Shown here: positions 1-10,123 of the stretch, one piece after another
Layout: the number at the start of each line of letters is the position of its first letter
How positions within the stretch are numbered: position 1 is the stretch's first letter
Made by a program: the position numbers and the translations under genes
Origin: Saussurea involucrata
Lineage: Eukaryota > Streptophyta > Magnoliopsida > Asterales > Asteraceae
NCBI GenBank assembly: GCA_033807775.1
Contig: CM066315.1
Coordinates: 9,862,501 to 9,926,500, forward strand
DNA: 64,000 nt
Direction: 5' to 3'
The notes under the pieces: generated by a model
What the model saw: only the letters and a program-made list of their open reading frames with translations
Told to the model about the DNA's origin: nothing
Database searches by the model: none

Positions 1-983
1 TGTTGTAATACTATATAAACAACATTGTTTAATAAACTCACAATAAACAAATTCTCCAAATTAGCTTTATATAGACGTCATGGAAGATAACTTTCCGTCC
101 AAACTTTAACATATGTGGAGGAGATCCAATGTTAAAGTTATAAGCCGTAGTCACTTGCCCAACATCTTAAACATCACAAAAATACGGATATCACTGTACC
201 CGAAAGAAACGTTGGACAATAACAAAACGAAACAAGTTCCGACGGAGTTTGCCACTCCCGTAATAAAATGGTTTCATGCACGTTCAAAACCATGATTTAA
301 AATCTTGTGTGTGTGCTAAACATTTCCAAAAATTTGTAACACAATCCATATATGGATTTGCAACACAAGAAATAATTACTGCAATTTATTTTCAAAATAA
401 ATTTTGTGCATGATTTAGTCGGCACTCAACCTCTCAACCCATACTCCTCCAAATCTTTCCGGTCCACTATTGTCATCCGGATATTCAAACCTCTTAAGGC
501 AAGTTGGGAATTAAATCAATTAACCTTATGGTTTTTTCCTCAAATCAAAGTCGGTTCAATAATTCTATGGTTCTAATCCAACCATCAATCTCGACCCGAA
601 ACGGTCTACTTAAAGCAAATATCATGCTTATCGTCACTCCAGGTGACTAATGCTAGAATCGTCCATCTATTCCAACGACTACTAGCCTAGAAATTTGTTC
701 ACAACCCCAACGATCATCACATTAAAGTAGTTCAAGTATGCACATGTACTGGTAGATTCACCATGACACTGTCCAGGTTTCACTATGAACGCATTGTACA
801 TGATTATCCTTGCTACTTATGACGTGAATCTCGTTTCTAACAACATCCATTGACCTCGAAACATCCTATCTTAAAGTGCCTAATGGTGAATTTCACTCTC
901 ATTTACTTAAAAGAATGCTAGTTTGAGTCTAGATATCCACAATCAACACTTAATTCTCTCAAACTTATGCTCTGATACCAACT
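1..983 (-). mobile_element. 5' internal region of a minus-strand LTR retrotransposon (continues off the left edge)
   Basis: The reverse complement of 969-980 reads TGGTATCAGAGC, the usual initiator-Met tRNA primer-binding site of plant LTR elements. It lies 3 bp from the LTR that begins at 984, so the element is transcribed leftward and its coding part lies beyond the window. No gag or pol domain is recognisable here. The open frame at 113-295 has no recognisable homology and I do not call it a gene. Ty3 or copia membership cannot be decided without the coding region. Confidence 0.65.
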
Positions 984-1319
984 TGTAACACCCTCGAATT
1001 TGGAAAGAGCAACTAAATAAAAGTTCGATAAAATAACCACTTAAGAAATAAAATTCCTTCTACAAACCATTCCTGGAATTACTTCAAGATAAACATAATA
1101 ACTCTCACAATTTAAAACCCAAATCATACTATGAACCACTTAAAGTCGGATGTTACTTAACACCAGTACAAGTTGCTAATCCCAAAATAAATGCGGAAGA
1201 CTTCACTAAAACAAATCACCTATCGTGCACTCTACTAGCACTCGCCACTTCACAGTGTAGCTAAAGCTACTCCCAACCTGAGCCTGTTGCACATGCCGAC
1301 AAATAAAAAAAAGGGTTAG

Positions 1320-1593
1320 TGTTAGTACACAATGTATCCAAGATTTAGGACTAATTGTATTTAGTCTAATTGTATTAGTCAAAGGTCAAAGTCAACATTC
1401 AATTAGGTTTGGTCAAAGGGTTTATAAACCCAATTATTAGGGTTTGTAGAGAGAGGTCATTTGAGTATAGCCACCAAGAGTGTGTGTGTGTGTGGCCTCC
1501 AAAGAGATATTGTGCTAAATTCTTACCTTCTACATTTCTCATCTAATTCAAGGGTTTTAATGTGTTAATCTTGTTACCTGGTTTGTATTCTCA
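1320..1593 (+). repeat. 5' LTR of the nested copia-like element
   Basis: 274 bp, beginning TGTTAGTACAC and ending TATTCTCA. It contains a (TG)n microsatellite near 1480-1492 and is preceded by the target duplication GTTAG. A primer-binding site lies 2 bp downstream. Confidence 0.9.
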
Positions 1594-2197
1594 ATTGGTA
1601 TCAGAGCCTAACAGATTTGAGTTTGTGCATCATTCTTACTTTTTATCAATTTTTTGAAGAAATTGAAGAGTTGTTGGGGTTTTGAGATTTTATTGAAGAT
1701 TTTCAAGAATTTTGGATATTTTGTTGTGTTCTGATCAAATTTAGTTCATAAATCGTTTAGTTTGTTGTTTTTGAAAGGGTTACAACGATTATACTTGTTT
1801 TTTCAGCAACAAACCAGTGATTTTTGAGATAGATAAAGTCAACAGTGGGTTTCTTTTGTTTATGTTCTTCGTTGGATAGCCACAAGAAGATGAGAATCGA
1901 TTTTAAATTTGTAGTGTGTTATAATCATCTCTGATTTCACAGATCGGTTTTGTTGGTGATTTAGAACAATTTCTAAGCTTACAGTTTTTCGAAAAAAAAA
2001 ATCAAAACAGATTTGGGTTTTATTTTTTTGTTCATCGAAGGCTTCAAGGAGTTATGATCGATCTCGATTATTGATGTGTGTTAATCGAATTTAATGTCAC
2101 ATATCTATTCGTTTTGAAGTTTCAAGCATACAACAATTTTTAGAATCGAAAACCATCAAGAAATTGACGAGTTTAAGTTGCTAAAATTGTCACCGGA

Positions 2198-2560
2198 AAC
2201 TGGGTTTTTCTCGCCGGAAAAACGTTCTCTTCGCCGGCAATTTCATCGGAGTCGCAACTCAAGTGAAGTCGCAACCCAAAAATCACCGGGAAGTCGCAAT
2301 TGTTGCGATATCGCAACGGGTCGCAACCCAAACGTAACCGTGAAGTCGCAACTCAAACTCGCCGGAAAAACGACTTTGCCGGAATCTCGCCGGATTCTGG
2401 AAATACTTCGCCGGAGTTCATCAGTGTCGCAACTCATAACTATCGCAACCCATTCATATCGCAACATTCATTGCGATATCGCAACCCACATCGCCGGAAA
2501 ATCATCTTCGCCGGAAAAACGTGGTTCGCCGGAAAGTTCTTGGGTTGCCGGAAAATCTTG
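2198..2560 (+). repeat. Leader rich in CGCCGGAA and GTCGCAAC words
   Basis: Two short words, CGCCGGAA and TCGCAACC/GTCGCAAC, recur many times in irregular order over about 360 bp. The stretch is much more G+C-rich than its neighbours. It lies in the untranslated leader between the primer site and the gag-like ORF. It keeps several frames open, but these look like a composition effect, not genes. Confidence 0.7.
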
Positions 2561-2719
2561 CTAAAAACGTTACATAAATCGTTATTTTGTTGTGGAAATC
2601 GTTTGTTGCTTCTCTAAAAACGAAAAGAAACCAAAAACACATCGATTTAGACGTGAAAACCTCAAGAAAATCGAGTTTGAAATTCTCAGATCTGAAAAAT
2701 TGTCGTTTGGGGTGGTGAT

Positions 2720-3170
2720 GAACAGTAACTAACGGAAGTCTGTTAGTTGTCCGTTAAGTTTGTAACTTTTTTGGTCCTTCGGTAAATTTTTCCGTTAGTT
2801 CTGTTAGATTTCGTTACAATTTTGGTCCTTTTCCAGTTAAGTCCGTTAGGTCCAATTAGTTTAGGAGTTTGACACTTTTGGTCCCTGGACTTAAGGTTTC
2901 AGGGTTTAGCAATTTTGGTCCCTGGACTTTTAGTTTTAGATTATGTCAAGTTCAGTCCCTGTAGTTTAGGTTTTTGTTTTGGTCTGTTTTAGTCCCTTTA
3001 GTTTTAAGTTTTTGATTTTTACTCTTTTAGTCCTTAGAGTTTATTTTTCTTTTAGAATTTTTGTCATTTTTAGTCCTTGTTTTTCGTTTTAGTTTCGTAA
3101 GTTGTCAGTTTTAGTCCTTATTTTTCATTATTTTTCATTTTTCATCGTTTTTATCAGTTTTTGCCTGCAA
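2720..3170 (+). repeat. Leader with reiterated 'ttttagtcc/ttttggtcc' words
   Basis: Many degenerate copies of TTTTGGTCC(T), TTTTAGTCCTT and 'gtccctggactt' occur over about 450 bp just upstream of the coiled-coil ORF. The arrangement looks like a decayed short tandem repeat in the retroelement leader. No coding signal is visible. Confidence 0.6.
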
Positions 3171-3409
3171 TTATCCGTAACTGATATATCTTTCTCATAT
3201 TTTGCAGGTTTGACAATTTAAAGTCCAGTTTTCCGCATTAATTTTTCGGAATTAATTTTTGGAGACAAATTTACAATTTGTTTTTCAAATTTTATTTCTG
3301 AAAATTTTTCTGACTTTAATCGTGTTTTTCTCTGATCGTTCAAACGCACAAATTCTACTTCTCACGAAGTATCTGTTAACGATCCGACATTCTAATTTTT
3401 CAGGTAACA

Positions 3410-4894
3410 ATGGATGATTATTCAATGGATGATTATCTCGTGATAGAATATATGGGTTGGAATGATTCATCAACAGACAAACCCAAGACAAGCTCAGAGG
3501 AAACTGTTACTCTCAAGGACAAGATGTCAACTCCTGCAGCAAAAGTTGAATTACAAGCAGTTGATTTAACTGAGAAACTCAAAAACGCGCATAAAATAAT
3601 AGAATCTCAAAGAAAAGTAATCATTGACCATAACATGTTAAAAGATGATTTGAAAAAGGAACGGGTTGAAATCGAAAAATCACGAACTTATTTCCGAAGA
3701 AGAATGGATGAAATGGGAGAAAATGTAAGAATTGCTGAAGCTAGGAAAAATGAACTTGAACATCGTTTGCGTGATTATAAAGACAAAAACACCAGTCTCC
3801 TTAATGAAGTTATAGGATTGGAAGGAAGACTTTACGATATCGTCCAAACTGAACAAACAAGGGAGATAGAAAATCTGAAAGAAGAGATCTGTACATTACA
3901 GAAAACTAATCAAGATCTCCAACAACAACTTTCTGATCTGAAAACACAAGCTGATGTGAAGAAGTGTGATTGTGAATCTAAAGCAAGTCTGATGATTTCT
4001 TTAGAGGAAAAGAATGTCGAGCTCATAAAGAAAATATCTGATTTTGAACAAGTAATGAGAAAGGAAAACGAAGATATTCAAAAAGAAAGATCATTTTTTG
4101 AAAAAGAAAGGGCAAGCTTTGGAAAGAAATTTTCTGAGTTTTCCAAGAAGTGTTTTGATGAAAAGAAAGCTATTGAGCTTAGATGCATAAAACTTTCAAA
4201 TCAAAACTCCGATTTTGAAAAAGTTGTATTTCTTGAGAAAGAAAAGCTTGAGAAAGAAAGAGCAAAGTTTGATGTTGAGAGAAAATCCTTTGAGGGAAAG
4301 ATTGTTGAGCTTTCATTGAAAATATCTAATTTGGAGCAAGAATTAGAAATCGAAATAAAAGAATCTGAAAAGAAGAAAATTAAAGATTTTCAAGCGAAAA
4401 GTGTGAAAGATGTTTATTCAGATGAAAGAAAGATGTTTCAGGCTGAAATCTCAAAGTTAACAAGGAGATTATCTGCTTTAGCAACGAAAGCTATGAAAGA
4501 GCAGAAGATCAAATCTGATCTACAGAAGAAATTTGATTACCATGCTGCTACAAGTTCAGATACTCCTATCTTTAAGCCTGTTAAGATGGTTTGGAAGGTA
4601 AAATGATCTACTCCTGAAAGATATGCCCCAAAGTCATCTGTTCCTCCACCTACGGTGAACAACAAGAACAATGCTCCGAAAGGTAAGTCTTTTGTTAAAC
4701 CTAATCTTATCTATTCTGCAAATCATTTGATTAGGTTAGCACAAAAGCACATATGCTGTTCTTATTGTGGAACTAATGATTTTGTTAAGAAAGAAGATGT
4801 TCAGTACTGGTATGGTACTTACAATATTCCTTCAAATCGATCTGCACATAACAAGCCAGGACCCAATTGGCAATGGGTACCAAAATCTACTTAA
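3410..4894 (+). CDS. Coiled-coil gag-like protein of the nested retroelement, with one in-frame TGA
   Basis: From ATG 3410 a 398-residue frame runs to a TGA at 4604-4606. The same frame then stays open to a TAA at 4892-4894. The first part is rich in Lys, Glu and Gln with heptad-like Leu/Ile spacing (about residues 50-380), so it is predicted to be a long coiled coil. The part after the TGA has a degenerate Cys-x2-Cys motif (CSYC) and ends with a PNWQWVPK-like stretch. In copia polyproteins that motif lies between the gag zinc knuckle and the protease. I infer a gag-only derivative of a copia polyprotein. The TGA could be a recent nonsense change or a read-through site; the sequence does not decide this. 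Confidence 0.6.
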
Positions 4895-5118
4895 TCTGTT
4901 TTGCAGGTTTATCATGTGCGATGCTGAATGCCCAATTACTACCACACACATGACTGAAAAACAGAAGAGATGAGTGCAATTTGAAGAAGAGTATATGTGC
5001 TGAAACCATCTGCATAATTTCAGGGGAAGAGATTCTATACTTTTGATATATTTGGGCTTATTGATAAATCTTTCTATATGCTTCTTTGTAGGGGGAGCGT
5101 AATGGTTTCTGAATACTT

Positions 5119-5234
5119 CAGTTTAGAACCCGCACTTCAAAGAGATTATGGTTTATAAACACATCAGTTTAGAACCCGGACTTCAAAGAGATTTTGACTT
5201 CTAAACACATCAGTTTAGAACTCGTACTTAATTG
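5119..5234 (+). repeat. 46-bp tandem repeat, about 2.5 copies
   Basis: Units start with 'cagtttagaac' at 5119, 5165 and 5211, giving an exact 46-bp period. The third copy is partial. The array sits in the non-coding 3' half of the retroelement, next to a gggggag tract. Confidence 0.8.
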
Positions 5235-7485
5235 TTTTTACACTTTGACTGTTACATGTGCTAACTTTGTCAAATTAAGATCTTTGCAGATTTTGAGGGG
5301 GAGCTTATCCGATTTTAAATCAGCCGATCATAATTTGAGGGGGAGATAATACTGTAAGTATCTTCTGAACTCAATTTGAGATTGTTTGAAAGAAGAACAA
5401 CTTTCAAGCATGAAAACGTGTTCTTAAATGTTCAAACCACTTCTCTAATTCAAACAGATTTTATAATTTTAGAAGTGTGTTTTAAATGTTTTCATGTATA
5501 TCTCGGGTTGTTATATCATTGTTTCTGACCGTGTGTTTCCAAAGATTAATACTTGCGTATTATCTTGTCTATATACTTTCAAGTATTCATACACACCGGT
5601 TCAGCTACTTTTTGACTTTGTTATTACCACGTCTCAAAATGAAACAACTTTTCGATGGTAATACTCCCGTTTGAATTTCCAATTTTGTTGAGCATCATAC
5701 TCATTTCAGCGTTCGAATTTAAAACGTTTCATTCAACGATTGTTTATATTTGTTCATATAAACAAAATCCAATTCTTTGATACCCTAACCGTACATGAAT
5801 ATATTTCATATTTGATCTGATTGATACATTGTTAGATTCTCAAACAAGTCTTTCGATTCATTTCATTCTTTCAATATTCTTGTTTTGAGAAGTCTTCATT
5901 GTTCAAATGCTCAAATATTTCATAAATATTTTTTAGAAGCATACATTCTGATGACAATATTATTCAAAAGCTGAGATTTATAATTGTTCAAGCTAAACTG
6001 TGGAGTAACATATTTTTTAGGACAAAATTTCATGGGAATTAGTATGAGAGCTTAAAAGAACTTCTATGGATCCACGTTAACCAGTGTTTCATACCCAAGA
6101 AGTTATCCTTGAGTGATTGAGGGGTGAGGGGTCAAAATCAAAGAGTGGGGGAGATAACTCATCCGGTTGAGTAATCTCATTGTGCTGAGGTAAAATGAAA
6201 AAGAGAGTTTGGTTAGAAGTGAGCGAATAAAAAAAAGAGGGTGTGTGAACAGAGTTAAAAGAATACGAGAACTCTGCACCAGCCACTTTCTGAGCCGGGC
6301 AGCCACATTACTGATTGGTTCACATTCTTTGGTGACCATCATTGAAACAGGCAACTAGCCCATGCCAACTCTTGCTTTAAACCCCACCAGCTACTCATTT
6401 TCTTTCTCAACAAAGAAATGTTTCATTTTTCTTGGAGATGCAGCATATTATCTATCTAATCTTCACTCGGAAGGTTTGGATATTGAAAAGAAGGAAGTTT
6501 GCCCCACCTTCGCACTTCATTCATGCACATTGAGTCCGTGGAAAACTTGTTGTTGTCTCAACAGTTTACACAATTTGAGCCTAACTATTATCAAGCATAA
6601 GTTGCTTCAATCATTTCTACACTTGCACATACACACAAGGAATATGTTTTCTTGTCATAACGTTCATAGAAATTCTTTCGTGTTTTTCGATTATTGAATG
6701 GAAGCCCTGGAGAAGTGAACATCAAAAAGCTCCTTTCCAAAGTACATTCGTTGTACTAAGTGGCTTTGTGCAACTTACAGGCATTTTAACTGATTCATCC
6801 GTTGTTTCAGGGTTACCACTTTTAAATTATCTGAATTTGAAAAGATTCGGATAAACATTATTGGAATTGACGGATAAACAGGTCAAAAGGAGGAGATTGT
6901 TTATGGTATTTAAAGACTGCTGAAATCGTAAAGAATTTTGATGATCATGATGCTCACAATCATCAAAAAGGGGGAGAAATATCAAACAGAAGAAAAGAGG
7001 GAGATAATTCGAATATCTCAATCTTCGAAAGTCAAAGTTGAGATTTGCCAAAGTCAAAGAAGTTCAAGATAAAGTGTTTCCGAGAGAAAAGTTCAAGACA
7101 GTTTGTTCAAGATGATCAAATGCGTGAAGATACAAAGACAGACCATGCTTAAAGATTATTCAAGAATGTCTTAAAGCTCAAAGCCCGTTTAAACCTCAAA
7201 TCTCGTTCATAATTCAAAGACTGAAGAATTTGCCAAAAAGCCAAAGCTGCAAAGACCAATGATTCGAAGATTTGAAGATTATAAAGATTTTGTTTGAAGA
7301 CCTTGATCAACCTTACACATATTTGAAGTTCGTGTCTCAAGACTTGTTGACTTTTTGACTTTAAAGAGCCTAAATGAAAATTAAAGCCGCCAAAGTGGAT
7401 TCTTGAAGATAAAGCCTATCTGAAGATTAAAGAGCTGAAGATTATCGTCATAATTTTTCTAAATCTTGAATCCATAGGGGGAGAT

Positions 7486-7763
7486 TGTTAGTACACAATG
7501 TATCCAAGATTTAGGACTAATTGTATTTAGTCTAATTGTATTAGTCAAAGGTCAAAGTCAACATTCAATTAGGTTTGGTCAAAGGGTTTATAAACCCAAT
7601 TATTAGGGTTTGTAGAGAGAGGTCATTTGAGTATAGCCACCAAGAGTGTGTGTGTGTGTGTGTGGCCTCCAAAGAGATATTGTGCTAAATTCTTACCTTC
7701 TACATTTCTCATCTAATTCAAGGGTTTTAATGTGTTAATCTTGTTACCTGATTTGTATTCTCA
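7486..7763 (+). repeat. 3' LTR of the nested copia-like element
   Basis: 278 bp, matching 1320-1593 except for a longer (TG)n tract and one G-to-A change near the 3' end. It is followed directly by the second GTTAG target duplication. Confidence 0.9.
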
Positions 7764-10123
7764 GTTAGGCTAACGCCTAGTGAGTTCAACCATTTTATCA
7801 TGACTATATAAATTCATAAATCGAGAGGGGTGTACTTTTAGTCATGATTTCAAAAGAGTTTACTTTAAATGAAAATCACCCATTTTCCAACTCACACAAA
7901 ATCTATGAGAAAGCTCCCAAAATGTATAAAGCGTTTTCCAAAATGAATTCCAACTCCAACTCACCCAAAACGTGTTTAGACGTAAATATCTCAAGAATTA
8001 TAAACATGGACAAAATTCCAATATTTAAAACATCCAAATAAGATGAGGCATAGAACTCTGCCAATGAACCATGAAGACATTTCATATAAATAAAGTGCGT
8101 CACCGAAAATAAGGATAAAATATTATACCCCAAAACCACACCTTTCGGTGACGGGGGAGACCCGATTCCATCAAAAGTGACGGGCACACAAAGTTAGGTC
8201 ACTTATGATGTTACTGGATTACACCTCAAGCCCCGGTCCTAGTTCCCATGCCATATAGACATCACAATCCTCGGACCATAATAAATTGCCTTTATTGCAT
8301 ACCCCGTAGAGTTACACCTCAAGGACTTACAGGGGACCACATTGCATATCCAGTCTAGACGAGTTTCACCTCTGGGACTCCAGTGTCCCCTATTGCCTAC
8401 TTGCTAGTGGCCCCACGGCCTGACACATATACCCATGCGTTCCCATAGTCCACTCATCGTGTACAAAGAGATGGACCATCAAATAAAGACTGACTCACGT
8501 GCCTATGGATCCAATGCGACACAGTCTACAAAACATGCTCAACCCGGAATGACCAAAACACCCAAGCATGTAAATATCAATAATGAGAAATAAAATGTAT
8601 CAAGTTGCAATAAATGCAAACCATAAATAAGAATCCACATTGAGCCATTTAAAACCGAACAAATGTTCCCAAACTTTCTCAAAGACAAACCCGAGCAGAA
8701 TGCTCCAAACTCGCTAGACCCTTATATAGCGGTCATCATCACATAAAATGAGTTTAAACATCAGTTGGGTAAACAAGTACCACAAAATCGTTATTAACCC
8801 AAAACCCGACACAGTTAAACAAAAGGGTTTTCCCAAAAGGACTCACACCTTTAAATCCTCAAAATGACCCTTGATACTAATTTGTGCATTTCCACATGGT
8901 TTATAAAATCAATTACACTAACATGATTAAACCATCAAATAGACATCATTTTGATCAATTAATCTTTTAAGGACATATTATGATTTTTACACATCAAAAT
9001 ATCCAAAAGCCCCAAATATGGGTGTTTTACAACATTTATGAAGATAAATATTTCAAAAGAGTTAAACTATCCAAATAACTCAACCATTGATATTTTCAAG
9101 TAAAACACACAATTATTTGGAAAATAACATTTTTGGCATGTACAAAGTTTTCACAAATCAACTTGAACTCACCTTGCTAGATTTAGGCTAAATCTAGATT
9201 TTACCCCAAACGTAAGCTCCTTTGAAGAAACTTGAATCTGCAAGCCAAAGCTTCCAAAAACCTAGACCATAAGTTTCCAACCATCAAAATCACATTCCAC
9301 CATAAGAAATCGTTCCCCAACATTATCATCAACAATCTCTCCATTTATACCAAAAACCCTAATTTTGACCTAACTTTCACCAAATCATCTAAACCAAAAA
9401 CTTGAGAAATAAAACACTAGGAAGTCATAAATGGAGCATTTATAATTCATGAGAAACTTTAGAAACTAGGAGGATTAGCTTACCACTAAGGTTTTGATGA
9501 AAACCTAGAAAACCCCAAAATCTTCAATGTTGGAGATGAAACTTGATATTTGCATTAAGAGGTGAAACCACTAGTATAAGATGGTGAAAGAACACTCTAA
9601 TCTTCAAGAAAGGACCCCAAAATTAGTTAGGGTTCGTGAGGGAGGAATGGAAAACGATTTGGGAGAGAAAGGGAAGAGGTTGGAAGTGAGAAATGAGAAA
9701 GAAGGCTGAAAATTCGTATTTGACAGCACCATGTACCCTTGGCGCGACAATGACACGGTCATAGTCGCTGGTTATAGTCGCACAAGGTGTACCGTAGGCT
9801 GTCCCTTCCTTGCGACTATGCCACGCGATTATGACACGGTTATAGTCGCTGGTCATTGTGGCTTGACCCGTACCAAGCCCCGAAACTCGACTTTTTCAAC
9901 GCCAAAACTCTCGATACTCTTAGAGACTTTAAGTAATGTCTTCCAAACATAAATCCCACCATTTTCAAGATGCAAAACATTTGGGTGATATTTACTTACC
10001 GAAATTACGGGTGTTACATAAGTTGTTTTTGATAAGTTAATTCATTTTAACTTATTTGAAAGAGCTTATAACTTATTTGTTCAAATTACATTTTTACCTC
10101 CAACTCATTTTTATCATTACATA

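Larger units (their letters stand above)
1320..7763 (+). mobile_element. Complete young non-autonomous copia-like LTR retrotransposon
   Basis: Two near-identical LTRs (1320-1593 and 7486-7763) are flanked by the 5-bp target duplication GTTAG (1315-1319 and 7764-7768). A TGGTATCAGAGCC primer site follows the left LTR at 1596-1608, and a polypurine stretch ending gggggaga precedes the right LTR. By eye the LTRs differ by one substitution and a 4-bp change in a TG repeat, which implies a recent insertion. The interior of about 5.9 kb encodes only a coiled-coil gag-like frame. I found no protease, integrase, reverse transcriptase or RNase H, so movement would need enzymes supplied by another element. 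Several internal gggggag tracts (near 5092, 5296, 5338, 6969) resemble extra polypurine tracts. Confidence 0.9.
984..10018 (-). mobile_element. Long 5' LTR (about 2.6 kb) of the minus-strand element, split by a nested insertion
   Basis: The LTR begins TGTAACACCC at 984 and ends GGGTGTTACA at 10018, a 10-bp terminal inverted repeat. Removing the nested element with one TSD copy (1320-7768) leaves about 2.6 kb. The promoter-distal end (about 9,740-9,860) carries repeated 'catagtcgc/gcgactatg' words. The last 170 bp closely match 33250-33423, so the family has at least two copies here. The flanking sequence from 10019 resembles a MITE broken by this insertion. Confidence 0.7.

Noticed and set aside
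113..295. 60-residue frame near the left edge
   Set aside because: It lies in the leader of a retroelement, on the strand opposite to that element, and has no recognisable similarity.
2178..2617. Overlapping open frames on both strands in the G+C-rich leader of the nested element
   Set aside because: They result from reiterated CGCCGGAA and GTCGCAAC words, which avoid stop codons. No domain or codon pattern supports a gene.
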